A DNA stretch of 64,000 nt from Palleronia pelagia (lineage in GTDB: Bacteria; Pseudomonadota; Alphaproteobacteria; Rhodobacterales; Rhodobacteraceae), in NCBI RefSeq assembly GCF_900110115.1, contig NZ_FOCM01000004.1:186001-250000 (forward strand). Direction: 5' to 3'. The position numbers and the translations under genes are program-made. A model generated the notes under the pieces. The model did no database searches and was not told the DNA's origin. It saw only the letters and a program-made list of their open reading frames with translations. Shown here piece after piece: positions 8,503-17,105 of the stretch; position 1 is the first letter of the stretch; every line of letters starts with the position of its first letter.

Positions 8503-9675
8503 ATGCGCAATATTTCCAAGGGCAGGTTGCCGGTCAGGGTGGCGCTGGGGTCGATGCTGTCAAGCGGGCTTCTGGGGCTTGCGATGCTCATCGCGGCTTT
8601 GTCATCGCCGCTGGCGGCGCACGAGGTCCAGCCCTCGGTGGCGGACGTGACCATCGGCGGCGACGAAATCACCCTGGATTTCGAGGCCACGCTGGAGCCC
8701 TTCATCGCGGGCGTCGACCTGGAGGGGCTGTCGGACACCAACGATTCGGACGTGGCGGACGAGGTCGACCGCCTGAGGGCGCTGGAGCCCGCCGCGCTGG
8801 AAGAGGCGTTCCGCGAGGCGTTCGACCGCTTCGCCGACCAGATCGACGTGACCGTGGACGGCGCGCGCGTGCCGCTGTCGCTGCAATCGGTCAGCGCCGC
8901 GCCCGTGGGCAACGTGGAGTTGCCGCGCCTGTCGGACTTCGTCGTGACCGGCCCGCTGCCCGAGGGCGACGCGCCCGTGGTCGTGCAGTGGGACGCGAGC
9001 CTCGGCGCGCTGGTACTGCGCCAGATGGGCGCCGGGCAGGACGGCTATACCGGCTACTTGACCAACGGCGCGGCCAGCGACCCGATCCCGCGCACCGGCG
9101 GCGCGGCGCAATCGGGCTTCGAGGCGTTCGTCGATTTCATCCCCGTGGGGTTCGAGCACATCGTCCCCCTGGGCCTGGATCATATCCTGTTCGTGCTGGG
9201 CCTGTTCTTCCTGTCCACGCAGCTGCGCCCGCTTCTGTGGCAGGTCACCGCCTTCACCGCCGCGCACACCGTGACGCTGGCGCTGGCCGTGCTGGGGGTC
9301 GTCAGCGTGCCCGGGTCCATCGTCGAGCCGCTGATCGCGGCCTCGATCGTCTATGTCGGCGTCGAGAACGTGCTGAGCCGGGGGATGACGCCCTGGCGGC
9401 CGCTGATCGTGCTGCTGTTCGGTCTGCTGCACGGGCTGGGCTTTGCGGGCGTGCTGACCGAATACGGGCTGGGCAGCAGCAACCTGGTGGGCAAGCTGAT
9501 CGGCTTCAACGTGGGCGTCGAGCTGGGACAGCTGTTCGTGATCGCCGTGGCCTTCGCGCTGGTGGGCTACTGGTTCGGGCGCAAGAACTGGTATCGCCGC
9601 GTCATCGCGAACCCCGCCAGCATCGCCATCGCGCTGGTCGGGGCTTGGTGGTTCGTGGAGCGGACGCTGCTGTAG
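8503..9675 (+). CDS. HupE/UreJ-family membrane protein
   Basis: About 390 residues. An N-terminal signal-like segment precedes a long extracytoplasmic beta-rich domain starting AAHEVQPSVADVTIGG. From about residue 210 come six to seven membrane segments with the HupE/UreJ signature: VGFEHIVPLGLDHILFVLGLFF, TAFTAAHTVTLALA and FGLLHGLGFAG, with conserved His and Asp residues. HupE/UreJ proteins are implicated in nickel or cobalt passage. The start is uncertain: ATGs at 8500, 8503 and 8554 are all possible. AGGGA lies four bases upstream of 8503. Confidence 0.8.
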   Translation: MRNISKGRLPVRVALGSMLSSGLLGLAMLIAALSSPLAAHEVQPSVADVTIGGDEITLDFEATLEPFIAGVDLEGLSDTNDSDVADEVDRLRALEPAALEEAFREAFDRFADQIDVTVDGARVPLSLQSVSAAPVGNVELPRLSDFVVTGPLPEGDAPVVVQWDASLGALVLRQMGAGQDGYTGYLTNGAASDPIPRTGGAAQSGFEAFVDFIPVGFEHIVPLGLDHILFVLGLFFLSTQLRPLLWQVTAFTAAHTVTLALAVLGVVSVPGSIVEPLIAASIVYVGVENVLSRGMTPWRPLIVLLFGLLHGLGFAGVLTEYGLGSSNLVGKLIGFNVGVELGQLFVIAVAFALVGYWFGRKNWYRRVIANPASIAIALVGAWWFVERTLL

Positions 9676-9703
9676 GCGCCCGCCCCGGTGCGGGAACGGC
9701 TGA

Positions 9704-10171
9704 TCAGGACGATCCCATCAGCCCCGGCCAATTGGCATCCCCGCGGCTGATATGCGTGGGGATGTCACGGTTCCAGCGGCGCTGGATCCGGCGCGAGTAG
9801 TTGAGGTAGAGCTTGCCATCGACGATGCGCCAGGCCTCGGGCGTGGTCGAGGCGGTGTAGCCCTCGCTCACCGCCCAGGCGCAGAAGCCGCCGTATTGCG
9901 GGGCATAGGCCTCGGGGTCGGCGGCGAAGGCATCGCGGTTGGCGGCGCTTGCGAACCGCCAGGTCGCCCCGCCCCAGTCGTGGGTGATGGACGGATCGCC
10001 CGGCACCGGGCGGCCTTCGGTGAAATAGGCGACGGCATCCGTGCCGTCGATGGCGATGCCGTCCTCGGCATAGACCTGCGGGGCGGCCTGCGCGGCCAGG
10101 GGCCCGGCGATCAGGCCGAGGGCGGGAAGACTGGCGGCAAGCGCCAGGAAGCGGCGGCGGTCGGCGGTCAT
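9704..10171 (-). CDS. YHS domain protein with Tat signal
   Basis: A 155-residue exported protein. The start at 10171 is chosen because AAAGGA lies about nine bases upstream and a twin-arginine signal (DRRRFLALAASL) follows at once. The YHS core is visible as GIAIDGTDAVAYFTEGRPVPG, then WGGATWRFASAANRDAFAADPEAYAPQYGGFCAWAVS, which includes the conserved Cys. YHS domains are linked to metal binding. The C-terminus carries a basic stretch (YSRRIQRRWNRDI). It is convergent with the HupE-like gene. Confidence 0.85.
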   Translation of the reverse strand: MTADRRRFLALAASLPALGLIAGPLAAQAAPQVYAEDGIAIDGTDAVAYFTEGRPVPGDPSITHDWGGATWRFASAANRDAFAADPEAYAPQYGGFCAWAVSEGYTASTTPEAWRIVDGKLYLNYSRRIQRRWNRDIPTHISRGDANWPGLMGSS

Positions 10172-10282
10172 GGCAAGCGTCCTTTCATGCTGCATGACCC
10201 GACGTTAGGCAGCGCCGCGGCCCCGCGATAGCGGGCTCACCGACATGTCAGGGTGCGTGACGCAGGACCGCGAATTGTTACA

Positions 10283-11185
10283 TCAGGCCGCCGCAGGCGC
10301 CGTCGCGGCCTGAAGGCTGCAGAACTCCTCCAGCACGTCCGCGTAGTCGGGGTTCGACCGGGCCACGTGCAGGATCGCGGCGAGCATCCCGGTCTTCGAG
10401 CCGCAGTCGAACCGCTTGCCCGAGAAGGCATAGCCCGCCAGGCCCACGCGGCCGATCCCGGCGGCGATCGCGTCGGTGAGCTGGTACTCCCCGCCCGCCC
10501 CCGGTGTGAGCGCGTCGAGATCCGCGAAGATCGACCCGTCGAGCACGTAGCGCCCGACGACCGCCTGGCGCGACGGCGCGGCGTCGATGGCCGGTTTCTC
10601 GACCATGCCCGAGGCGAAGATCATCGGGCCCTCGATGCTTCGGGGCGCGAGGATGCCGTAGGACGACACCGCGTCGGGGGCGACTTCCATGGCGGCGACC
10701 AGGTGACCGGCCTTGCCGTGTTCATAGGCGTCGACCATTTCGGCCAGGCAACCGCGGCCGCCGAGGATCAGATCGTCGGGCAGGATCACGGCCACCGCCC
10801 CCGGCAGCGCATGGGGGGCGGCGCAGTTCACCGCGTGGCCGAGGCCCAACGGCTCGTCCTGCATGACGAAGACGACCTCGTGTTCGCCCTCGTTCAGGCA
10901 GGCGGCCTCGAGCGTGCGGGCCACGCCGTTCTTGCCCTTCGACCGCAGCATCCGCGACAGGTCGGCGTCGTGGCGCACGTGACGCTCGATTGAACCTTTC
11001 GAGGGGTGGCTCACGAACACCATGCGCTCGATCCCCGCGGCGCGGGCTTCGTCGATGGCGTACTGGATCAGGGGTGTGTCGATGACCGGCAGCAATTCCT
11101 TTGGCGTCGCCTTGGTGGCGGGCAGGAACCGGGTGCCCAGGCCTGCGACGGGGAAAATTGCTGTGCGGACGGGATCGTTTTTCAT
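10283..11185 (-). CDS. galU: UTP-glucose-1-phosphate uridylyltransferase
   Basis: A 300-residue cytoplasmic nucleotidyltransferase making UDP-glucose. The N-terminal signature AGLGTRFLPATKATPKELLP, the PLIQYAIDEA segment and the VEKP motif (ASGMVEKP) identify GalU. AAAGGAAAG precedes the ATG. UDP-glucose feeds the exopolysaccharide genes 4 kb away. The divergent neighbour is the glucosylglycerol operon. The open frame continuing upstream on this strand is a shadow of gpsA. Confidence 0.94.
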   Translation of the reverse strand: MKNDPVRTAIFPVAGLGTRFLPATKATPKELLPVIDTPLIQYAIDEARAAGIERMVFVSHPSKGSIERHVRHDADLSRMLRSKGKNGVARTLEAACLNEGEHEVVFVMQDEPLGLGHAVNCAAPHALPGAVAVILPDDLILGGRGCLAEMVDAYEHGKAGHLVAAMEVAPDAVSSYGILAPRSIEGPMIFASGMVEKPAIDAAPSRQAVVGRYVLDGSIFADLDALTPGAGGEYQLTDAIAAGIGRVGLAGYAFSGKRFDCGSKTGMLAAILHVARSNPDYADVLEEFCSLQAATAPAAA

Positions 11186-11587
11186 CGACGGTCTTTCCTT
11201 TCGACAGGCCCTGCGGGCGGGGCGGTGGTGGAAAAGACTAGGTGGGACCGGTCGGGCCGGCCAATACCGGCGCAAAGCCCGTCCACGCCGGTTCGCGGGC
11301 GCAATCGGCCCATCTTTCGGCGCCTGTGGCCTGATTTTTCGGTAAAAATAGGGGAAAACCCGGTGCGCCGGCCCCCGTGACGCCTGCGGCTCGGGGCGCG
11401 GATCCGCGGTCCCGCGATTGGCCGATCCTCCATCGCTGCCGCCGGATTGCGCACATTGCCCGCGGAACGTGCACCTGGCGCAGCTTCGCACAAGGCTCCC
11501 CTTTGCTTCGCCCCGGCGGACCACTAGGTAAAGCGACGGTGCGTCGCATGGGCGGCGTTTCCTGCTTTCTTGCCCCTGGGATGTTCG
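11186..11587. other. Divergent galU-gpsA intergenic region, no gene seen
   Basis: About 400 bp separate galU from gpsA, the longest gap in the window. I see no convincing coding frame. A TTTTT-CGGT-AAAAA inverted repeat lies at about 11334-11347. An AGGTAAAGCGACGG stretch close to gpsA includes the GTAAAG seen in other promoters here. The length is enough for separately regulated divergent promoters, plausibly with osmotic control of the glucosylglycerol genes, but no operator is recognisable. Confidence 0.4.
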
Positions 11588-12703
11588 ATGACGATCAGCA
11601 AATCCGATCAACAGATTCTGCCCGCCCTGGCGAAACCCTATCCGAGGATCGCGGTCATCGGCTCGGGGTCGTGGGGCACCGCGCTGGCGACCGTGGCCAA
11701 GCGCGCGGGACGCGAGGTGGTGATCTGGGGCCGCGACGAGAAAACGACCGACGCCATTCGCGAACGCGGCGAGAATCCGAAATACCTGCCCGGGGTGGAG
11801 CTTCCGAAGGGGATCGACGCAACCACCGACATGGGCGCCGCGCTGAAGGACGCAGATGCGGTGCTGGTGGTCACGCCGTCGAAGACCCTGCGCAAGATCT
11901 GCGCCCGGATGAAGCCGCATCTGAAGAAGGGCGTGCCCGTCGCCCTGTGCGCCAAGGGGATCGAGACCAAGACCGGCCTGCTTCTGGGCGAGGTCGCGGC
12001 CGAGGAGCTGCCCGATCACCCCATCGGGGCGCTGTCGGGCCCGACCTTCGCCAAGGAAACGGTGCTGGGTCACCCCACGGCCGCCACGGTCGCCTTCGAC
12101 TTCACCTATGCCGACCGGCTGTCGCCGAAGGACAGCCCGGCCGCGCGGCTGGCCATTTCCATGTCGTCCGAGTTCTTCCGCCCCTATATCAGCGACGACC
12201 TGGTGGGGGTCGAGATCGGCGGCGCGGTGAAGAACGTGATCGCCATCGCCTGCGGGATGATGTCGGGCGCGGGCTTTGCCGAGAACACGCGCGCCGCGCT
12301 GATCACCCGCGGCATGGACGAAATGAAGACCCTGGCCGAGGTGCTGGGCGGGCGGCGCGAGACGGTGACCGGCCTGTCGGGCGCGGGCGACCTGACGCTG
12401 ACCTGTTCGTCGACCACCTCGCGCAACATGAGCCTGGGCACGCAGCTTGGCAAAGGTCTGAAGCGCGAAGAGTGCTTCGACGGCAAGCCGGTGGTGGTCG
12501 AGGGCGAAGTGAACTCGATCTCGGTCATCGACCTTGCGCAGCGCATCGGCGTGAGCCTGCCCATCTGCGAGTCGGTCCACGCCGTCCTGCACGAGGGCGC
12601 CGACCTGACACAGACGTTCCGTGACCTGTGGTCACGCCCGATCGAGGCCGAGCCGAAGGCGCTGGGCCTCGCATTCGATCATCCTTTCGGAGAAAATGCA
12701 TGA
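11588..12703 (+). CDS. gpsA: NAD(P)-dependent glycerol-3-phosphate dehydrogenase
   Basis: A 371-residue enzyme reducing dihydroxyacetone phosphate to sn-glycerol 3-phosphate. The dinucleotide-binding motif is VIGSGSWGTALA. Family motifs follow: LSGPTFAKE, the catalytic-lysine region EIGGAVKNVIAIACGM and GLSGAGDLTLTC. I prefer the ATG at 11588 to an upstream TTG. It is the first gene of an operon whose other two genes make glucosylglycerol from ADP-glucose and glycerol 3-phosphate. It may therefore be a dedicated precursor supplier, and a second gpsA for phospholipids may exist elsewhere. Confidence 0.92.
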   Translation: MTISKSDQQILPALAKPYPRIAVIGSGSWGTALATVAKRAGREVVIWGRDEKTTDAIRERGENPKYLPGVELPKGIDATTDMGAALKDADAVLVVTPSKTLRKICARMKPHLKKGVPVALCAKGIETKTGLLLGEVAAEELPDHPIGALSGPTFAKETVLGHPTAATVAFDFTYADRLSPKDSPAARLAISMSSEFFRPYISDDLVGVEIGGAVKNVIAIACGMMSGAGFAENTRAALITRGMDEMKTLAEVLGGRRETVTGLSGAGDLTLTCSSTTSRNMSLGTQLGKGLKREECFDGKPVVVEGEVNSISVIDLAQRIGVSLPICESVHAVLHEGADLTQTFRDLWSRPIEAEPKALGLAFDHPFGENA

Positions 12704-13479
12704 GCTCTGACAGCTACACCCCCGGCGAAGACATGGCCGGGCGCCGCTTCGTCCTGGCCACCGACCTGGACGGCACGTTCCTGGGCGGCAGCGACGAGGA
12801 TCGCAAGGCGCTCTACGACTGGATCGAGGCGCATCGCGACACGATCGGCCTGATCTTCGTGACCGGCCGCGATCCCAAGTTCATCGGCGAGCTGTGCGAC
12901 GGCGGCGTGCCCTGGCCCGAATACGTGGTGGGCGACGTGGGCACCACCATCGCCCGGGTCGAGGACAAGCGCATCGCCCCCATCGACACGCTGGAGGCCG
13001 AGATCGCCGAGGCCTGGGGCGACGGCGGCGACCGCGTGCGCGAGGCGCTGGCCGACCATGCCGGCCTGACGTTGCAGCCCACCGATTTCCGGTATCGCGT
13101 GAGCTTCGACCTGGACCCCGACAAGCTGGACCGTGCCAGCATCGACCTGGTCCACGAGATGGGTTACGATGCGCTGATCTCGGACAACAAGTATTTCGAC
13201 GTGCTGCCCAAGGGGATCAGCAAGGGCCCTTCGCTCAAACGGCTGGTGTCGCACCTGGGGATCGCGCCGAACAAGGTCCTGGCGGCCGGCGACACGCTGA
13301 ACGACCTGTCGATGCTGGAATGCGGCCTGCCCGCCGTGGCCGTGGGCGGGGCGGAACCCGCCCTTGTCGAACGGGTTGAGGGCCTGAGCCACGTGCATGT
13401 TGCCACCGCCGTGGGCGCCGCCGGTATCATCGAGGCCGTCGCCCAGTTCGATTTTCACGCAACGCCCGAGGGATATTGA
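12700..13479 (+). CDS. ggpP: Glucosylglycerol-3-phosphate phosphatase (HAD-IIB, S6PP-like)
   Basis: A 259-residue HAD hydrolase. Motif I is VLATDLDGTFLGG with two Asp, motif II is IFVTGRD, the motif III lysine is in the KGISKGPSLKRL region, and motif IV is AAGDTLNDLSML. The fold resembles sucrose-phosphate phosphatases of subclass IIB. The assignment to glucosylglycerol-phosphate rests on its place between gpsA and a GgpS, with 4-bp overlaps on both sides. The start at 12700 overlaps the gpsA stop. A mannosyl- or sucrose-phosphate phosphatase is the alternative. Confidence 0.8.
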   Translation: MSSDSYTPGEDMAGRRFVLATDLDGTFLGGSDEDRKALYDWIEAHRDTIGLIFVTGRDPKFIGELCDGGVPWPEYVVGDVGTTIARVEDKRIAPIDTLEAEIAEAWGDGGDRVREALADHAGLTLQPTDFRYRVSFDLDPDKLDRASIDLVHEMGYDALISDNKYFDVLPKGISKGPSLKRLVSHLGIAPNKVLAAGDTLNDLSMLECGLPAVAVGGAEPALVERVEGLSHVHVATAVGAAGIIEAVAQFDFHATPEGY

Positions 13480-14963
13480 TGCCGTCTGATCTGGTCATCG
13501 TCTACCACCGCCAGCCCTACGAAGAGGTCGAGGAAAACGGCAAGATCGTTTTCAAGGAGAACAAGAGCCCGAACGGCATCGTGCCGACGCTCAAGTCCTT
13601 CTTCGGCCGCGTGGACAAGGGCGCATGGGTTGCCTGGAAGCTGTCAGCGACCCCGGCCGAGCCCGATTTCGAGCGGGTGGTCGAGATCGAGGACAGCTTC
13701 GGCAAGTATTCCGTGTCGCGCCTGCCCCTGACCGAGGCGCAGGTGAAGTCGTTCTACCACGTCACCTCGAAAGAGGCGTTCTGGCCGATCCTGCACTCGT
13801 TCAAGGAAAAGTACGACTATGACCCCGTCGACTGGCCCACCTTCCGCGAAGTGAACTGGGCCTTCGCCGAGGCTGCCGCGAACGAGGCGGCGCAGGGTGC
13901 CGTGGTCTGGGTCCACGACTACAACCTGTGGCTGGTGCCGGGATACCTGCGCAAGCTGCGCCCCGACCTGCGCATCAGCTTCTTCCACCACACGCCCTTT
14001 CCCTCGGCCGACATGTTCAACGTGCTGCCCTGGCGGCGCGAGATCATCGAGTCGCTGCTGGCCGCCGACGTGGTGGGCTTCCACATCCCGCGCTATGCCG
14101 CGAATTTCGTGGGCGTGGCCGAGAGCCTGTTCACGGTCGAGACAGGCCCGCGCGAGGACGTGAACCCCGATTTCGTGAAGGAACACGTGGCCCTGTCCGA
14201 GCGCCGCGTGGCGCAGGAGATCACCTATCAGGGGCACAAGGTGCACGTGCAGGCCTCGCCGGTGGGCGTCGACGTGGACTACATCGAGGGCAAGGCCTCG
14301 GCCGACGAGACACAGGCCAAGGCGCGCGAAATCCGCGAGGAGATCGGTGAAGGCGCCATGATCCTGTCGGTGGGCCGCACCGACTATACCAAGGGCGGCA
14401 CCGACCAGCTGATGAGCTTCGAGCGCGTGCTGGACGAGAACCCGCACCTGCACGGCAAGGTGCGCCTGATGCACGTGTCGGTCAGCGCCAACCGCAACAT
14501 GACCGTCTACGAGGGCATCCAGAACGAGATCGAGGCCACCGTGGGCCGCATCAACGGCCGCTTCGGCACCTTCGACTGGACGCCCGTGACCCTCATGAGC
14601 CGGGCGATCCCCTTCGATGACCTTGTGGCCTACTACCGCGCCGCCGACGTGGCGTGGATCACGCCGCTGGCGGACGGGATGAACCTGGTCGCCAAGGAAT
14701 TCGCGGCCTGCCGCACCGATAATCGGGGCGCGCTGGTGCTGTCGGAATTCGCGGGTGCGGCGGTCGAGATGGGCTCGGCGATCCTGGCGAACCCGTTCTC
14801 GCACAAGAGCATGGACCGCGCCCTGCTGCAGGCGCTGGATATGTCCGAGGCCGAGCAGGAAGACCGCATGAAGCACATGCGCGAGACCATCCGCAAATAC
14901 GACATCAAGGCCTGGGCCGAGGACCAGATGGCCGGTTTCTCGGGCAAGGACGGCCCCCTGTAA
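13479..14963 (+). CDS. ggpS: Glucosylglycerol-phosphate synthase (GT20)
   Basis: A 494-residue GT-B glycosyltransferase that joins glucose from ADP-glucose to sn-glycerol 3-phosphate. It follows the cyanobacterial GgpS pattern closely rather than OtsA: LVIVYHRQPYEEVEENGKIV, SPNGIVPTLKSFF, TSKEAFWPILHSF, VWVHDYNLWL, FFHHTPFPSADMFNVLPWR, ADVAWITPLADGMNLVAKE and VLSEFAGAAVE. The start is ATG at 13479, overlapping the phosphatase stop (TGATG). A hairpin terminator follows. With gpsA and the phosphatase it forms a complete route to the osmolyte glucosylglycerol. Confidence 0.9.
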   Translation: MPSDLVIVYHRQPYEEVEENGKIVFKENKSPNGIVPTLKSFFGRVDKGAWVAWKLSATPAEPDFERVVEIEDSFGKYSVSRLPLTEAQVKSFYHVTSKEAFWPILHSFKEKYDYDPVDWPTFREVNWAFAEAAANEAAQGAVVWVHDYNLWLVPGYLRKLRPDLRISFFHHTPFPSADMFNVLPWRREIIESLLAADVVGFHIPRYAANFVGVAESLFTVETGPREDVNPDFVKEHVALSERRVAQEITYQGHKVHVQASPVGVDVDYIEGKASADETQAKAREIREEIGEGAMILSVGRTDYTKGGTDQLMSFERVLDENPHLHGKVRLMHVSVSANRNMTVYEGIQNEIEATVGRINGRFGTFDWTPVTLMSRAIPFDDLVAYYRAADVAWITPLADGMNLVAKEFAACRTDNRGALVLSEFAGAAVEMGSAILANPFSHKSMDRALLQALDMSEAEQEDRMKHMRETIRKYDIKAWAEDQMAGFSGKDGPL

Positions 14964-14988
14964 CGGCGGTCCGGATCCGCGAAACAGC

Positions 14989-15020
14989 AACGGCGGCACC
15001 CGAGGGCGCCGCCGTTCTTC
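14989..15020 (+). terminator. Terminator after the glucosylglycerol operon
   Basis: An 8-bp GC stem (ACGGCGGC with GCCGCCGT) closes a loop of about 10 bases and is followed by the T-rich stretch TCTTCGTT. It lies 25 bases after the ggpS stop and before a convergent gene. Confidence 0.75.
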
Positions 15021-15042
15021 GTTCGGATGATGGTGACCGGCG

Positions 15043-16152
15043 TCAGCCGCCCAGCGCGTTCGCGAACCCGAGGCCGCCGGTCAACAAGCCAAGCGCCACC
15101 TGAATGGAACTGACCGGAGACTCGGTCGCCAGCACCACATCGCCCGGCATGATCTGCAGGTTCTTGGCGCTGAAAAGCCCGTCCGCCGTGGTCATGTCGA
15201 TCGAGAAGACCACGCGGGTCTTTCGCGGCCCGCGAACGCCGGCAGCCAGTGCCGAGACCGGGTATTCGCGCAGCACCAAGACACCCTCGGGATCGGCACG
15301 CGTTTCGGTCAGACCGCCAATCAGCGCCACGGCCTCAAGCGCGGTGACATGATCGCGCGGGAAATACACCAAGTCCTCTCGCCCAGCGGCACCGATGGAC
15401 AGGAAATACCGGTCGTCTTCTTCCACCAGGATCGTGTCGCCGGGCCGGACCAGCGTATTCGCCTGCGGGTTCTCGTAGAGGGTCTTCAGCGACGTGGCGT
15501 AGTTCCGTTGCCCGCGCTGCAGTCGAATCAGGGGGTTGCGCAGGGTCGGCGCAACACCGCCCGCCTGGCCAAGAAGCCGGAGGACCGAAAGGTTGCGATC
15601 CTGCATTGGAAACACACCCGGAGACGCAACGCCGGCGGCGACGGTGACCGCGTTATTCTGCCCTTCGCGCAGCATCAGTTGAACCTGGCTCGAGGGGGCC
15701 ACCTCGTTGAGTTGATTTTGAATGACCCGGCGGGCGACCTCGGGGCTTTGTCCCGCGACGCGCACGGAGCCGACATAGGGGATGAAAACGGTACCGCCGG
15801 GCGTGACCGTCATATCGCCCAGCGAGGTCTGACGTTCTTCCGTGCCGGTCAGCAGAGAGTTCTCCGAGCTGTCCCAAACGGTGATCGTGACCACGTCCCC
15901 GGGCTGGATCAGCTGGCCCATGGATCCGTGCGCGGATCTCGGCCAGCCATCGGTCCTCGTGACATTGACCGCGGGCCAGGCCTGCACGGTCGGCAACAGC
16001 GCACGGCTCACTTGATAGAACGCGTAATCCGCCGTGTCGGCATTGGCAGGACGGCTGATTTCGGATTGCAGCGCCGCGCCGCGTGGCAGGCTGCATCCTG
16101 CGAGCGCCGCAAGAAGCAGGGCGGCAAAGATCGTGCGCTTGCGTGTGGTCAA
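15043..16152 (-). CDS. Polysaccharide export outer membrane lipoprotein (Wza-like)
   Basis: A 369-residue lipoprotein with lipobox LAGC. Next comes a polysaccharide-export domain (IQPGDVVTITVWDSSENSLL, then GGTVFIPYVGSVRVAGQSPEVARRVIQNQL), followed by two SLBB-like domains (VTVAAGVASPGVFPM; FLSIGAAGREDLVYFP). It would form the outer membrane channel for an exopolysaccharide. The best start is TTG at 16152, with a perfect AGGAGG five bases upstream; ATG at 16173 is the alternative. No Wzc-type co-polymerase or Wzx/Wzy is present nearby. Confidence 0.85.
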   Translation of the reverse strand: MTTRKRTIFAALLLAALAGCSLPRGAALQSEISRPANADTADYAFYQVSRALLPTVQAWPAVNVTRTDGWPRSAHGSMGQLIQPGDVVTITVWDSSENSLLTGTEERQTSLGDMTVTPGGTVFIPYVGSVRVAGQSPEVARRVIQNQLNEVAPSSQVQLMLREGQNNAVTVAAGVASPGVFPMQDRNLSVLRLLGQAGGVAPTLRNPLIRLQRGQRNYATSLKTLYENPQANTLVRPGDTILVEEDDRYFLSIGAAGREDLVYFPRDHVTALEAVALIGGLTETRADPEGVLVLREYPVSALAAGVRGPRKTRVVFSIDMTTADGLFSAKNLQIMPGDVVLATESPVSSIQVALGLLTGGLGFANALGG

Positions 16153-16262
16153 GTTTTCCTCCTGCCCGGGCATACTTCCGCCGGGGCTTTTGTCTCGCCC
16201 GGGCAATCTACTAGGATGCCGATCAAAAGCAATCGCCCGAGCCGGCGGTCGCAATCTCGGCG

Positions 16263-17105
16263 ATGGATGATGCCATGAAACCACTGATCCTGATCGGCGC
16301 CACCGGTCTCGTTGGCGCACGCTTGGTGCGCGCCTTTCCGCTGATCGGCCGCGAGGTCGTCCGCATCGGCCGCGAGGCGGGCAGCGGGATCGACCTGCGG
16401 TGGGACATGGACTCGCCCCCGCCACCCTGCCCGTCCGCGCGCGGTGCGGCAGTGGTCGTCCTGGCCGGGGTGACGCCGGTGTCGGGAGATGCGTTCGATC
16501 GCAACGCAATCCTGGCACGCGCGGGCGTCGCGGCGGCGCGGCATTGGGGTGCAGCCCACGTTTTCGTCATGTCCACGTCGGCGGTTTACGGCGACACTGG
16601 TGACCGGCCCGCTTCCGAAGATGCCGCCCAGGCCGGAACCTCGCCCTACGCGCGGGCCAAGCTCGAGATGGAGCACGCCGTACGGGGCCCTGACGTCACT
16701 GCCCTGCGGCTGGCCAACGTGGCCGGCGCGTCCGAGCCGTTCCTGTCGATCCGCCGGGGCACCGCGCGTCTGGACCAGTTCACGGACGCGCCCGACGCGC
16801 CCTCGCGCAGCTTCATCGGGCCTGTGACCATGGCCCGCGCGCTGGCCGCACTGGCCGACCGCGCGGAGGCGGGCGAGCCCCTGCCGTCGGTGCTGAACCT
16901 CGCGGGGCGGACGCCGCTGCCCATGGCCGATATCTTCACTTCGGCGAACGTGTCACCCGACCGAGTCGCCGCGCCTCCGGGCGCCGTCGCCCGGGTGCAT
17001 CTGGATGTCGGCGCGCTGGATCGCCTTTGGCCTGTCCCGTCGGCGGATGCCGCCGCGCTGTGGGACGAGGTGCGGGCGACCGACCCCGTTTCAGTCGACG
17101 CATGA
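16263..17105 (+). CDS. NAD-dependent epimerase/dehydratase family protein (extended SDR)
   Basis: A 280-residue protein with an N-terminal Rossmann motif (LILIGATGLVGARLV), the active-site region VFVMSTSAVYGD and the catalytic SPYARAKLEME (Tyr-x-x-x-Lys). These are the hallmarks of nucleotide-sugar epimerases and dehydratases. The substrate cannot be told from sequence. A second ATG at 16275 is also possible. The stop overlaps the start of a sugar-phosphate transferase (ATGA), so it probably supplies or modifies the priming sugar of an exopolysaccharide. Confidence 0.8.
   Translation: MDDAMKPLILIGATGLVGARLVRAFPLIGREVVRIGREAGSGIDLRWDMDSPPPPCPSARGAAVVVLAGVTPVSGDAFDRNAILARAGVAAARHWGAAHVFVMSTSAVYGDTGDRPASEDAAQAGTSPYARAKLEMEHAVRGPDVTALRLANVAGASEPFLSIRRGTARLDQFTDAPDAPSRSFIGPVTMARALAALADRAEAGEPLPSVLNLAGRTPLPMADIFTSANVSPDRVAAPPGAVARVHLDVGALDRLWPVPSADAAALWDEVRATDPVSVDA

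Noticed and set aside
10283-12592. A 769-codon minus-strand frame covering galU and the whole gpsA gene
   Set aside because: Only the last 300 codons (galU) have family motifs. The upstream part is a low-complexity Arg/His/Gly/Ala-rich shadow of gpsA, as is usual in GC-rich DNA.
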